DNA of 64,000 nt from DATBAX01 sp963762965 (GTDB taxonomy: Bacteria; Acidobacteriota; Terriglobia; Terriglobales; Acidobacteriaceae), in NCBI GenBank assembly GCA_963762965.1, contig CAVXME010000003.1, positions 1-64,000 on the forward strand. Direction: 5' to 3'. Made by a program: the position numbers and the translations under genes. The notes beneath the pieces are model-generated. The model made no database searches. It was not told the DNA's origin and saw nothing but the letters and a program-made list of their open reading frames with translations. Below, piece after piece: positions 52,112 to 63,000 of the stretch (positions are counted from its first letter, which is position 1; each line of letters opens with the position of its first letter).

Positions 52112-55100
52112 TCACTGCACCACCAGCGTCATCGTGGTCGAGGCTTGAAACGATCCGCTTGTTCCCGTGACTGTAACCGTGTAGCTTCCAGCCGGCGTGG
52201 AGGGAGTATTTGCGAAACCGCCCGAGCACCCGGTGAGCAGTGCCGTGCCGACTCCCAGACTCGCCAGCGCCAAAACCAGTGCCAGCGCTTTTGGAATGCG
52301 TTTGCGCCCCAGCACTGCGCCAAACAGCACGAACCCCAGACTCAGCGGCGCCACCGGAAGTCCCCGGTGGTTGGCAGGAACTTCGCGGGCAGGAATGCTG
52401 GCTGCCAGCGTCGCCAACTGGATCGTCATGACCGTCGGAGCGCCCGTGCTCCCCGGCGTAACCGTCGGAGGATTGAACGTCGCGGTTGCGCCCGGCGGAA
52501 GCCCGGAAGCCGAGAGCGTAACCACGTTGTTAAATGCGCCTCCCAGTGGCGGTACCGTAATGTCGATGATCGCCGCGCCTCCGGGTGCGACCGGAACCGG
52601 CGTGGTCGGAGCGGTGACGGTGTAGGCAGTCGTTACCGTTAAGCTGATGGCGGACGAGGTGGACGCGGCAAATCCCGTATTGCCCGGATACACCGCCGTA
52701 ATGCTATCGGCGCCCACCACCAGGCTGCTGGCGGTGAACGTCGCCACTCCGGAAGCGTTGAGCGTGCCGGTGCCCAGCAAAGTAGTTCCGCTGTAGAAAC
52801 TGATGATGCCGGCAGGGGTTCCGGTGGGCGCTGGAGTGACGGTTGCCGTAAGCGTTGCAGGCTGTCCGTCAGCCAGCGGATTAGGCGAGGCTGTGAGCGT
52901 GGTGGTGGTTGTGATGGTCGCCGGCGCCGTCACCGTCTCGCTAAGCACGGAACTGCTCAATGCCGAGAAATTAGTGTTCCCGCCATACGCTGCCGTAATC
53001 GAATGCGCGCCCAAAGCGAGCCCCGACGTGGCATAGGCCGCCACCCCCAGCGCCAGCGTGCCTGAGCCCAGCAATGTGGTTCCGTCATAGAAGCTGACTG
53101 AACCGCTGGGTGCGCCTGCCGAGGAAGAAACCGTCGCCGTGAACGTGACCGTGGCCGCCACCACCGCCGGATTGGCGGAGGAAATCAACGTGACCGTCGG
53201 CGCCGCCTTGGCAACCGTCAGAGATTCAGTGGCGCTCGCCGAGGCATAGGTGGTCGTGTCGGTGGGCGTGAAGGTGGCCGTAAGCGTGTAACTGCCCACG
53301 CCCAGCACCGTGGTTCCGGTGACCGCGATCGGGCTGCCGCCCGCGAGCGTAGCCGTGTAAGTGAAACTGCCCGCCACCGTTGTCGATCCGCTGGTCGCCG
53401 AGGCATCGAGAATGCCGCTTAGCGTGGTGCCATAGGGAATCGCGCCGGACGGCGGCGTCCAGTTGATGGTCGGCACAATCGGCGCGGCCGCAACCGGAAT
53501 CGTGGTGGTATTGCTACTCGTCGCAAACACTCCTGCCACGCCGACATAATTGGCTGTGATGGTGTGCGTGCCCACACCCGCCAGTGTGACTCCGGCGAGA
53601 ATCGCCGTGCCTGACCCGTTGAGCGCAACCGCAGTGCCGCCGTTGAGCGAGATGGTGGTCGATCCTACCGTGTCCATAAACGTCATGCCCCCGGTCGGGA
53701 TAGTCGCCGCATGCCCCGCCGTGGTGTCGGTGACGATCGCCGCGATCGTAATCGCCTGTCCCAGCACCACACTGGTCGGGGCCGTCGAGACCGCGACTGC
53801 CGTGCTGTCTGCCACGGCGATGCCAGTGCCGCTTACTGCGAGGTCTTGCGTGGTCGCGGTGAGGTTCAGGCTGTTGTCGGTGACCACGATACCGGTGCTG
53901 AGACTTCCCGCCGATTGCGGCGTGAACTCGATCGCCACGTCGCAGAGCGTCCCCGCAGCCAGCGAGGTGCCCAGGGCGCACAGGTTTTCGTCCCCGCTGT
54001 CTTCGGAGAAGTTCACCGTATAGCTTGGAACCGTAGCAAAAATTAACGGCAGATCGCCGAGGTTAGCTACGGTCGCGGTTCGCGTGGCGCTGGTCGAGCC
54101 CACATTCGTGTTCGGAAACGCCAGAGTGGCGCCGCTGACGTTCGCGAGCACAATTCGATTGTTGGTCCAGTCGGGAATATAAAGGTTTCCCAAGGGATCC
54201 AGCGTCGTCCCAAAGAGCGTGCTGCCCAATGTTGAGGGAGCCGGCATTCCGCTGATGCTTAGGGCCGAGGCCACGCCCGCCGTCGTCAGTCGCACAATTC
54301 GAGTGTTGCCGGTGTCCACCACGAAGACGTTTCCCATCGCGTCCACGGCCACCCCCTGGGGATTGCTGATGGCAGGGGTGATGCCGGGAAAACTCAGTTC
54401 GGAGGCGACGCCCGCCGTCGTGACCTTGATAATGCTGCTGCTGTTCTGGGTGCGGGCGGCGGCATAAATGTTTCCCTGCGCATCCACGGTCATGCCCGTC
54501 AGCGTACTGCCGCCGAAAGAAAAGCTGCCCGTACCTATGACTACTCCCAGGCCACTGGAAGTCGATCCCGCGACCACCAGAGTGGACACGCGAATAATCC
54601 GGCCATTGGTGAAGTCGGAAATAAAAAGATTTCCCGCGCCATCAAGCGCCAGCGCTACGGGGAAGCCCAAAGCCGGGCTAAGACCGGTGATGCTCAGTAC
54701 GGAAACCACGCCTCCCGGCGTCACCACCAGGATGCGGCTGTTTTGATGATCGCCAATGAAAAGATTGCCTGCCCCATCAACCGCGACTCCGGTAATGTTC
54801 TGCACCGCGATGCTGCCCGGAGTTCCCAGAGCCACCAGCACGGCGCTGCCGCCACCTGCCGGAATCCTGGTCACGTTCTTGCCGGAATAGTCGCCGACAT
54901 AAATATTCCCCGCGCCGTCCAGTGCCACTTGAAAGGGATTCGAAAGCGTCAGGCCGCCGGCGTTGATCACGGTTCCCGTATTCGGACCTAACGCGGCCAC
55001 CGGGGAATCACCCCAGCCATAAAGGGGCACGGACAGAATGGGGTTGGCGGACTCGTCGTAAAGAACCACCGAGCCCGTGCGCAAACCGGGTGCGGTAGGC

Positions 55101-56413
55101 AGGAAGGTAACTTCTACGACGCAAACCGAGCTGGGCCCCGTCGAGCTGTTGCAGGTGGTGTCGCTGCCCGAGATGAAATCGAGGCTCGGAACGCCGGAGG
55201 TCAGCACCTGAACCGAACCCAGCCCCGACGATTCGGTAGTGAAGGTCAGAGTCAGGGTCACGGGGCTGGATGATCCCAGCTGAACATGGCCAAAGCCCAC
55301 GGCGGTTCGGTTCAGCGAATACGTGGAGTCGCCGGCCATGACATCCGCGTTGACCGGAGGGTCGACGACCAGGACACGGTTGTTGAAGAAATCGGCGATA
55401 TAGACCGTGCCGAACACGTCCAGCGCAACCCCCGTCGGCACGTTGAGCGTTTCCGAGCCGATATACAACACCGTCCCATTTGAGCTGGTGTCGATCTCGG
55501 CGATGCGATTGTTGCTGCCATCGGCGATGAAGACGTTGCCCATGCGATCGACCGTGACCGCCTGGGGATGCGACAGGGTCACGCCCCCGAGAATCGAGAC
55601 CACCACGCCCGTGGTCGAACCTGCCGCCACGGTGACGATGCGGTTATGGTTGGAGTCAGCAATGTAGAGTTTGCCGGTCACGTCCACGGCCAGGCCGAGG
55701 GGGCTGCTCAACGTCGCGGAGCCGGAGGACACCGTAATGGTGAGCGCGGCGGCCACGCCTCCCGCCGTGATTTCGACGATGCGGTTGTTGCCCGTATCGG
55801 AGACGAAGATGTCCCCGGACTGGTCCAGAGCCACGCCTCTCGGCGAACTGAGATTCACGCTGCCGGTGCTGATCGCCGAACCCACCCCCGCCGCCGTGAT
55901 CTCAACCACGCGGCTGTTTCCCGTATCCGAAATGTAGAGGTTGCCCGATCCGTCAACCGCGATTCCGCTCGGACTGCTCAACGCCGGCGTCAGGCCGGTG
56001 ATCGTGACCACCGACGCCACGCCCAGGGCATTCACCTCGACGATCCGGTTGTTGCCCGTATCCACAATGTAGACGTCCCCCGCCGTATCCACGACGACAT
56101 CCCCAGTCGAGCCCAGGGTGATGCCGGCCGTAGCCAGCCGGCGCACCAGTCCCTGAAACGTCAGACTAAAACTGGCCCAGGACACCCCGCATCCCAGCGG
56201 CACCATCAGCCCCGCCGCCACATATCGCAGGAGCCATCGCTTTCCAGGTGTGCCACGCCACCGGCTCTTTCCAGCGATGATTACGACCAATGCGAGAAGC
56301 AGAAAAGCAACAGAGACGGCGGTACTCCCTACCAGCGCAGCGAAGCACCGGGCAAGAGCGAAAACGCAAGCGACCACAAGCGGACTCACGATAGCGGTTG
56401 TTGCCTTAGACAT
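52112..56413 (-). CDS. Giant secreted NHL-repeat / Ig-like repeat protein
   Basis: This 1433-residue protein starts at ATG 56413. Two hydrophobic N-terminal segments (residues ~5-45 and ~60-80) precede a first NHL block whose ~47-residue units share the pattern GVAVDGSGNLYISDTGNSRV, then a choice-of-anchor-type domain (TAVGFGHVQLGSSSPVTLTL), a second NHL block, a second choice-of-anchor domain (ATLAFPNTNVGSTSATRTAT), and about four to five Ig-like repeats of the Big_3_5 type (SANPAVVAATVTFTATVSSS, SPNPLADGQPATLTATVTPA). Near the C-terminus comes a hydrophobic stretch and a lipobox-like LLTGCSGG. It is one intact frame. Such proteins are surface-exposed in Acidobacteriota; adhesion or glycan binding are guesses. 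Confidence 0.85.
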   Translation of the reverse strand: MSKATTAIVSPLVVACVFALARCFAALVGSTAVSVAFLLLALVVIIAGKSRWRGTPGKRWLLRYVAAGLMVPLGCGVSWASFSLTFQGLVRRLATAGITLGSTGDVVVDTAGDVYIVDTGNNRIVEVNALGVASVVTITGLTPALSSPSGIAVDGSGNLYISDTGNSRVVEITAAGVGSAISTGSVNLSSPRGVALDQSGDIFVSDTGNNRIVEITAGGVAAALTITVSSGSATLSSPLGLAVDVTGKLYIADSNHNRIVTVAAGSTTGVVVSILGGVTLSHPQAVTVDRMGNVFIADGSNNRIAEIDTSSNGTVLYIGSETLNVPTGVALDVFGTVYIADFFNNRVLVVDPPVNADVMAGDSTYSLNRTAVGFGHVQLGSSSPVTLTLTFTTESSGLGSVQVLTSGVPSLDFISGSDTTCNSSTGPSSVCVVEVTFLPTAPGLRTGSVVLYDESANPILSVPLYGWGDSPVAALGPNTGTVINAGGLTLSNPFQVALDGAGNIYVGDYSGKNVTRIPAGGGSAVLVALGTPGSIAVQNITGVAVDGAGNLFIGDHQNSRILVVTPGGVVSVLSITGLSPALGFPVALALDGAGNLFISDFTNGRIIRVSTLVVAGSTSSGLGVVIGTGSFSFGGSTLTGMTVDAQGNIYAAARTQNSSSIIKVTTAGVASELSFPGITPAISNPQGVAVDAMGNVFVVDTGNTRIVRLTTAGVASALSISGMPAPSTLGSTLFGTTLDPLGNLYIPDWTNNRIVLANVSGATLAFPNTNVGSTSATRTATVANLGDLPLIFATVPSYTVNFSEDSGDENLCALGTSLAAGTLCDVAIEFTPQSAGSLSTGIVVTDNSLNLTATTQDLAVSGTGIAVADSTAVAVSTAPTSVVLGQAITIAAIVTDTTAGHAATIPTGGMTFMDTVGSTTISLNGGTAVALNGSGTAILAGVTLAGVGTHTITANYVGVAGVFATSSNTTTIPVAAAPIVPTINWTPPSGAIPYGTTLSGILDASATSGSTTVAGSFTYTATLAGGSPIAVTGTTVLGVGSYTLTATFTPTDTTTYASASATESLTVAKAAPTVTLISSANPAVVAATVTFTATVSSSAGAPSGSVSFYDGTTLLGSGTLALGVAAYATSGLALGAHSITAAYGGNTNFSALSSSVLSETVTAPATITTTTTLTASPNPLADGQPATLTATVTPAPTGTPAGIISFYSGTTLLGTGTLNASGVATFTASSLVVGADSITAVYPGNTGFAASTSSAISLTVTTAYTVTAPTTPVPVAPGGAAIIDITVPPLGGAFNNVVTLSASGLPPGATATFNPPTVTPGSTGAPTVMTIQLATLAASIPAREVPANHRGLPVAPLSLGFVLFGAVLGRKRIPKALALVLALASLGVGTALLTGCSGGFANTPSTPAGSYTVTVTGTSGSFQASTTMTLVVQ

Positions 56414-56920
56414 GGTTGCCTTGACCTCATCCAATCGGAAGATTTGTGCTGGCTGAGAACGTTCTTAGAAACGCCGCTCACTCGGGAGGGAAATATGCAT
56501 CTGGATTTCCAGACGGGAGATCGGTCTGAAATTTGGCGCAGGGGTGGCTTTACGAAAGGTCGTATCTATTCGGAGGAAGCAGAGGAGCGCCGTTGCTACA
56601 CTCGAAAACGCCCGCGCAGTAAGGGTTTGCGGGCATTACGCCGGCAGCCATTGCACCCTGCCAGCTGTCTGGTAAGGCCTAGAGTGGAAACATTTGGGGG
56701 GAGGGAATCGCCGCCAAGGCGTCACCACGAACCAGAGTCAGCTGGAACAATCCGAAGCAGGAAAAATTCGGGATGCCAAGGTCCAATCCGGGAACCTGAC
56801 TTCGCTAAGCGGCTCAGGCGCTCCACAGAAGCGTCAGGTTCTCAGTTCAAACATGAGACAGCAACTGCAGCGGGCTAGGAGAGGTGTCAACAGGTCAGAC
56901 CCATCAAAAATGTGTTCGTG
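56414..56920. other. Intergenic region, no gene seen
   Basis: This 507-bp gap lies upstream of the NHL/Ig gene and downstream of the permease gene (both minus strand). It contains a short inverted repeat (GCCCGC at 56610 and GCGGGC at 56630) but no tRNA, no domain and no obvious terminator. It must hold the promoter of the NHL/Ig gene. Confidence 0.45.
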
Positions 56921-58300
56921 TTAGGACTCGCTAAAATCGACCATGATCGGCCGGTCGCGGAACCCTCGCGTCTTAATCGCACAGTAAATCAGTCCCGCGA
57001 TGAACCACACCCCGCCGACCAGTTTCGAGGGCAATCCCAGTCCCAGCCAAATCCATAAACAAAATACGAAGCCCAGAAGAGGCACTACAACGTCCACCAG
57101 CCAGCGACGCTTGCGGCCGGGTTGCTGTACGATTCCGAATTGCCAGAAGGTGGCGAAATTCACTCCCATGAAAGCAAGAAACGCGCCGAAATTCAGGATC
57201 TCTCCAGCCTGTTCGTAACTCACGAACAGGGTTCCGATATAGGCCACAATTCCGATCAGCCAGATGTTGCGGGTGGGCGTGTTCCGCCGGGGATCCAGGT
57301 AGGCAAAAAGTTTCCGCGGCAGAACGTTGTCGCGCCCCATGCCGAAAAGCAATCGGGCAGCGCCCACCTGACCGGTCAGTCCTGATCCAACCGAGGCGAG
57401 AATCAGCACAATCCCCAAGGCCTGGAAAAGCAGCGGGCCTCCTACCCGGTGGGCCACGTCCATGAAAGCCGTCTCCACGTTGGGGAAGAACCTGAAATCC
57501 GGCCATACTCGTTGTCCGAGATAAACTTCCAGCCCGCCAACGATCCCGGTGAACAGGCAGACTAAAACCGTGGCCAGCATGACGTTTCGCTTGGGATTCT
57601 TCACGTCCTCAGCAAGCGTAGTGACCCCGTCGAAACCAATATAGGTAAGTGCGGCGTAGGAAGTTGCAGTCCAGATCACTCGCGGGTTGAAGGTTTTAGG
57701 GTCGTAAAAAGGTTGAACGGAAAAAACCCCGGCCCATCCCTGGAGATGAAAGAGGTAGCGGACCGCCAGCACCATGAAGACCCCAATCACCGCGCACATG
57801 ATGGTCAGAAGAACGATATTGGCGTAGGCGGTGGTGCGGATACCGCGCAGATTCAACAAGGTCATGCTCCCAACAAAAACCGCTGCCAGCACGGCATACG
57901 GGACGAAAGGAAAAAACCGCTTGATGGTGAGCGCTCCGTAAATGCCGTTCAGCAGCGGCTGGATCAGGTAATCCAGAAACATGGCCCAGCCTGCGAGAAA
58001 ACCTAAGTGGGGATTGAGTCCGCGCCCGACGTACGTGTAAGCGGACCCCGCCGCCGGGTAGAGCGTCGCCATTCGCCCGTAGCTGACAGCGGTGAGCATC
58101 ATCGCGATCATGGCAATCAGAATGGTGGTGACGAAGTGACCCTGCGACAGCACCTGGGCGACGCCAAACATGGGGACCGGTGCAATGGGCATGATCAGGA
58201 CAATGCCGTAGAAGATCAGGTCCCACAGGGTTAGAACTCGGCGCAGGCGCGGAACCGCTCCCGCTGGGTTGGGTGACGCGGAGGGAGCAGGTTCAGTCAT
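56921..58300 (-). CDS. APC-family amino acid/polyamine permease
   Basis: This 459-residue polytopic membrane protein has about twelve transmembrane segments and the APC superfamily pattern: LTLWDLIFYGIVLIMPIAPV at TM1, GRMATLYPAAGSAYTYVGRG between TM2 and TM3, YIGFDGVTTLAEDVKNPKRN in TM6 and the following loop, and GQVGAARLLFGMGRDNVLP. It most resembles the putrescine/amino-acid importers of the PuuP type; the substrate cannot be fixed from sequence. It starts at ATG 58300. The aldose-epimerase-like gene lies 84 bp upstream on the same strand, so they may be one transcript. Confidence 0.9.
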   Translation of the reverse strand: MTEPAPSASPNPAGAVPRLRRVLTLWDLIFYGIVLIMPIAPVPMFGVAQVLSQGHFVTTILIAMIAMMLTAVSYGRMATLYPAAGSAYTYVGRGLNPHLGFLAGWAMFLDYLIQPLLNGIYGALTIKRFFPFVPYAVLAAVFVGSMTLLNLRGIRTTAYANIVLLTIMCAVIGVFMVLAVRYLFHLQGWAGVFSVQPFYDPKTFNPRVIWTATSYAALTYIGFDGVTTLAEDVKNPKRNVMLATVLVCLFTGIVGGLEVYLGQRVWPDFRFFPNVETAFMDVAHRVGGPLLFQALGIVLILASVGSGLTGQVGAARLLFGMGRDNVLPRKLFAYLDPRRNTPTRNIWLIGIVAYIGTLFVSYEQAGEILNFGAFLAFMGVNFATFWQFGIVQQPGRKRRWLVDVVVPLLGFVFCLWIWLGLGLPSKLVGGVWFIAGLIYCAIKTRGFRDRPIMVDFSES

Positions 58301-58384
58301 CAGTTTCGATCCTCGACTCGATCTTTAGCTTCGTACTGCGAGCGTCATTATGTGCGGGAATTGCTGATCTCAAGAATTGCCACT

Positions 58385-59485
58385 TCATCGCAACCGCTCC
58401 ATCGCATCCTTCCAGGTTTCCGGCCGTTGGTACACGGTGGCGCTGATTTCCACGGCAAACTCTTCGCCGGGTTGCAGGGACCGGCTGGTCTTCTGTTCGT
58501 AGGCATGCGCGAGATTTACCGGAACGCTTGTCCACGGCTCGAGGATGACGTGATGCAGCCCTCGCCATCCGCCATAGTTTAGCCAGAGCCACAGCGCTGG
58601 GCATTGCTCGAGGGGAAACTTCAAAAGAAATCCCTCACCGGAAGAAGCATCCTCAACCGCGTACCACCCGTCTTCAAGATCGATCGCGTAATGGCCGAAG
58701 CAGAGATCGCTCTCGATACCTCGAACCTTGTTCATTTCCACTCGGCCCGCGGCGGTTTCGAGAATTGGCCAGTCGTAGCGTTGTCCGGCTTCGCCCCAGC
58801 CGGGCTGATTGCACTGCGCTACAATCCCGTGCTTTGCGGGAATGCGCAGAATGGTGTGCTCGGTAATCGCAACCGCAGGATGCGTCCCCCAAAGAAAATC
58901 AATACTCGCGGGTCCAAGATTGGTGATTCGGTAATGCATTCTTACAACCGGAGAACGTCCCCCGAGCGTCACCGTCTTTACGGCTTTGACTGGACTGATG
59001 GGTCCGAAGGCTGAGAGTTGCGCCACCACATTGCCTCCGCGCCGCACCGCCGAATCGATATTCCAGTGCAGCGACCGCAACTCGCCCAAGCTCGGGTAAC
59101 GCTGGCCCTGGAATGTGCACTCATCGCAAGTGGGGAAAGCGTCATCCCATCCGCCACACCAGTAATTATCGAATTCGCCCTCTATCGGAAAGGTCTGCGG
59201 AACAATCCTCGGGTTGTGCCACAGAATATTCCTGCCGCTTGGTTTCCAAATCAAATCGTAGATCTTGGCGCCAACGTCGGGAAGAATCCGCAGCTTCAGC
59301 CATTTGTTTTCGAGTTCCAGCGTGGATAACGCAGCCACCCGGCTCCTCCGCGCGGACGGCGCAGGCTTTTCCCGCACCCCAGCTTTATCTTTGGGCCGAG
59401 GTGCGTGTTTCGTATTTCCTCGCGGTCTCCGGATTGCCATCGGCTTTCGTTCTGTCTTGAACTTGGTACGGTTCAAAACCGCCAC
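58385..59485 (-). CDS. Aldose-1-epimerase-like (galactose mutarotase fold) protein
   Basis: This protein of up to 366 residues has a basic, disordered N-terminus followed from about residue 52 by a beta-sandwich of the galactose mutarotase/DUF5107 type: LELENKWLKLRILPDVGAKI, GRNILWHNPRI, YWCGGWDDAFPTCDE, LWGTHPAVAITEHTIL and LWLWLNYGGWRGLHHVILEPW. A His and acidic residues in these motifs fit a sugar-binding cleft, but the catalytic pair of true mutarotases is not certain. The start is ambiguous: GTG 59485 gives the longest form and ATG 59440 removes 15 residues. It probably acts on sugars in the cytoplasm. It is divergent from the TonB-dependent receptor, about 585 bp away. Confidence 0.75.
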   Translation of the reverse strand: MAVLNRTKFKTERKPMAIRRPRGNTKHAPRPKDKAGVREKPAPSARRSRVAALSTLELENKWLKLRILPDVGAKIYDLIWKPSGRNILWHNPRIVPQTFPIEGEFDNYWCGGWDDAFPTCDECTFQGQRYPSLGELRSLHWNIDSAVRRGGNVVAQLSAFGPISPVKAVKTVTLGGRSPVVRMHYRITNLGPASIDFLWGTHPAVAITEHTILRIPAKHGIVAQCNQPGWGEAGQRYDWPILETAAGRVEMNKVRGIESDLCFGHYAIDLEDGWYAVEDASSGEGFLLKFPLEQCPALWLWLNYGGWRGLHHVILEPWTSVPVNLAHAYEQKTSRSLQPGEEFAVEISATVYQRPETWKDAMERLR

Positions 59486-60069
59486 CCATCTTCATTCGGA
59501 TCAAACCCAGAACAGGGTGAACTGAAGCGATCCTGCTGCGGTGTACCTTGACCCAACTACCCAAGCTGCTTCACGCACACGAGTCGTGTCAAGAAAAGTT
59601 CTTGCCCGATGTGAGTTTTGGTTCAACCGGTTGAACAATATCGGAACAACTTTTCAGTACTCAAAGTCTTGACTGTGCTAGTGGAGATCGCGATAGACGA
59701 TTTTGGGGAAGGACTTTCGACGAGATTTGCAGTCTGCGGAGACCCCAGGTCGTCATTGTTCAAAGCAGAATTTCGTTATCGTTCAGCCTATTGGACATCG
59801 CCGTTCTTTCCCACCGCGATTGCCTTGACAATGCCGAGCATTCAACGCAAAGTCCTAGAATTCTTTAATGCAATTAGCTCGACCGTAGCGCAAATCAGTT
59901 GCCGCAGGGCCGGATCGAATCAATCTCGAGTCTTCGCGGGATCGCAAAGACGGCGCAATCCATCTCGGATGCACCGCAACTGATAACTGTGACAGCGTTG
60001 GTACGCCGTCCGGCGGTGGAATCCACTTTGACGTTGTGTGACAGAACTCAACCACGAGGAGAACCAAAA
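59486..60069. other. Long divergent intergenic region upstream of the TonB-dependent receptor
   Basis: This 584-bp non-coding stretch contains a perfect palindrome at 59621-59636 and a promoter-like pair, TTGACT at 59669 and GATAGA at 59692 with a 17-bp spacer. If used, the receptor mRNA would have a 5' leader of about 365 nt. An open frame from 59899 reaches the receptor in phase but does not look coding. GAGGAG precedes ATG 60070. Confidence 0.5.
59621..59636. promoter_or_regulatory. Palindromic operator, LacI-type
   Basis: GTTCAACCGGTTGAAC is a perfect 16-bp palindrome with a central CG, the form typical of LacI-family operators. It lies 33 bp upstream of the TTGACT -35-like element. No LacI-family gene is in the window, so the regulator would be encoded elsewhere. 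Confidence 0.6.
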
Positions 60070-63000
60070 ATGGCCAGGCAATTGCCACCCTATTCGCTCA
60101 GACGCGGTCTGCTCACCATCGCTGCTATCTTGGCCGCAGGTTCCATAGCATGGGGTGCGGTTACCGGTTCGATTTCAGGAGTGGTTACCGATCCCACCGG
60201 TGCCATACTTCCTGGAGTCACTGTGGTGGCTACCAGTATATCGACCAACGTGCAGCACACCTCCGCCACCGATTCCCAGGGGTTTTATAGTTTTCCAGCG
60301 CTCAATGTTGACCTGTACAACATCACTATCAGCCAGCCAGGATACCGAAATTTTCTGGCGGAGAAGGTGAAAGTCGATACCAGTTCTGCGATCCGGCTTG
60401 ATGTCCAGTTACAACTGGGAGCGGTCAAGAACACTGTCACCGTCGAAGGCAACGCGCTGGATGTCGAGACTCAAAGCACGCAAATGGGAGACGTAATTGA
60501 GGATGTCACCATCGCTGCCATGCCTCTCAACGGGCGTTCTTATATTGAACTGTTAGCGCTCCAACCCGGCGTTTCTCCGTACACGGGCGATTCCACCACC
60601 GGCGGCGTGGGCACTCAATCCATCGATGGCGGCCGGCCCGAGTCTAACGCGTTCATGGTAAATGGAGCCGATGCCGAGGAACTCATTTCGAATGGGGCCA
60701 CGGTCATTCCGAACCTGGACGCCATCGCCGAATTTCGCATCATCACCAACAATTACAACGCGGAGTACGGAAATTTCAGCGGCGGACAGGTAAATGTGGT
60801 GACCAAGTCGGGGACCAACCAGTTCCACGGCGACGTCTTCGACTATCTTCGAAATACCGATCTGGACGCTAAGAACTACTTTAGCGGAGGCCGCGGTGTG
60901 TTCATTCAGAACCAGTTCGGCGGAACCGTCGGCGGGCCGATTAAGAAAGATAAGACTTTCTGGTTCGCCGACTATGAGGGCACAAGACAAATCGTGGGCG
61001 CGGCGCAAAACTTTACCGTGCCCTCAGATGCGGACCGGTCAGGTAACCTGATTGACCAAGCGGCCGCACTCGAAACCTCCGATCCCGCCAATGGCGGGTC
61101 CGGAGTGGCCGGTCCCTACTTGGCCAGTAACCTGACATCAGAACTGGGATACACCGTCACTCCAGGCGAGGCATACTACTCGCAAGGATGCACAACCTCC
61201 GCCCAGTGCGTCTTTCCCAACGCAGTGATTCCCATGGCCGCTTGGTCACCGGTAGCCATGAACACTTTGAAATACATTCCTGCACCAGACGTTCCGGGGC
61301 AAGACGCATTCCAGACTGCCGCCTACAACGCGACCTTTTCGGAAAACAAGGGCGGTATACGCATGGATACAAACACCCACTATGGTGCTTTATTTGGATA
61401 TTACTTTATAGATCGATACACCAGCGTCAATCCCTACGCCTCGGTCAGTATTCCTGGGTTTAACACTGCCAGTAATGGACAAACTCAATTGGTGGACCTC
61501 GGACTCACAACCACGCTGAACAGTTCGACACTCAATGATGTCCGCCTGGTGTACATGCGGGAGGTCAACCTCGGAGGGATACCCGCCGGGGGGACGGGAG
61601 TGAGCCTTTCTTCGCTGGGCTTCAATACGCCATGGAATAGCACCGGTGGAATCGGCTCGGTCAACTCCAATCAGCAAGGCGTGCCGAACATGTTTTTCAA
61701 TAACTACAGCTTTGGCCAGGCGCCCTACCAGCGGGGACAATTCGACAACACCTGGCAAATCCTTGACAACTTCACCAAGATTGTCCGGACCCACAGCTTC
61801 CAGTTTGGCGGCGACGTGCACTACGACCAATTCAACTGGCGCCTTCAGGTCTGCGAGAACGGGCAGTTCGGTTTTAGCGGCGGGGAAACCGGCTATGATT
61901 TTGCTGATTTTCTGATTGGCGCACCGACGGTTTTTATCCAGGGCAGTAACGAGATCCTCAATCTGCGCACTCGATATACCGGATTCTATGCCCAGGACAG
62001 TTGGCGGGTGCGGCCGACTCTCACCATCAATTACGGCTTGCGTTATGAAATCATGACGCCGTGGTACGAAACCCATAACTGGCTGGGAACGCTCATCCCC
62101 GGGGAAAATACAAAAGTGTTTCCCGGCGCGCCAACTGGACTGGTGTTTCCCGGTGACCCTGGAATCTCGCGCGGACTCTCGCCTACCATCCACAACAACC
62201 TGGCTCCAAGATTTGGCATAGCGTATGCGCCCAATGTGCAAGGTGGATTGATAGGAAAGCTATTGGGCGGAGCCGGGAAATCCAGCATTCGCGCCGGTTA
62301 CGGAATCTTCTACGGAGCGATGGCGGGACTGGCTTATCAATACACTTCCGGATCGCCTCCGTTTGGCGAATTCTATCAAGCGCCGACGCCTCCAGTGCTG
62401 GCCTCGCCTTATATCGATCTTTCCACGGGACATTCGGAAGGGATAAAATTTCCTTTCACCTATCCCCCCACCAACTCGTCCACGAAAAACCCGGACCCGA
62501 ACTTCAATTGGGCCCAGTTGCTGCCTCTCTCGGGAGGCAACTACTTGTATCCCAGAAACGTCATGCCCTATACCCAGAGCTTCGACTTGTCGCTGCAACG
62601 GCGGATCCAGAACGCTACGCTGGTCAGCATGTCCTATGTCGGAACGGTGGGGCGGCATAACTTGACTTTCATCGAATCAAATCCGGGGGACCAGGCTCTT
62701 TGTTTGCAATTGAGCAATCCGGCGAATGTGGCCCCGAATACGCCAACTTGCGGCCCCTTCGGAGAACAGAACGTATACACTTTGCCGGGCGGCCAACTGG
62801 TAAACGGTACGCGCCCCCTCTATGGAATCAACCTCGGGAGCAATCCGTTCACCGAGACTGCGGCCACCTCCAGCTATAACGCTTTACAGGCCAGCCTCCA
62901 GCATTCCTCGAAATACACAAACCTCCTGGTGGCCTACACCTTCTCCAAGGCCTTCGACAATGGCTCCGGGCTCACCGACGTAACCAACGTCTATGACCCC

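Noticed and set aside
55568..56878. 436-codon plus-strand open frame overlapping the NHL/Ig gene
   Set aside because: Most of it is antisense to the repetitive NHL coding sequence and the product is Arg/His-rich with no fold. The repeat structure of the real gene explains the long open frame.
59899..60069. N-terminal extension of the TonB-dependent receptor to ATG 59899
   Set aside because: The extra 57 codons have no signal peptide and no coding character, whereas ATG 60070 has GAGGAG upstream and begins a proper signal sequence.
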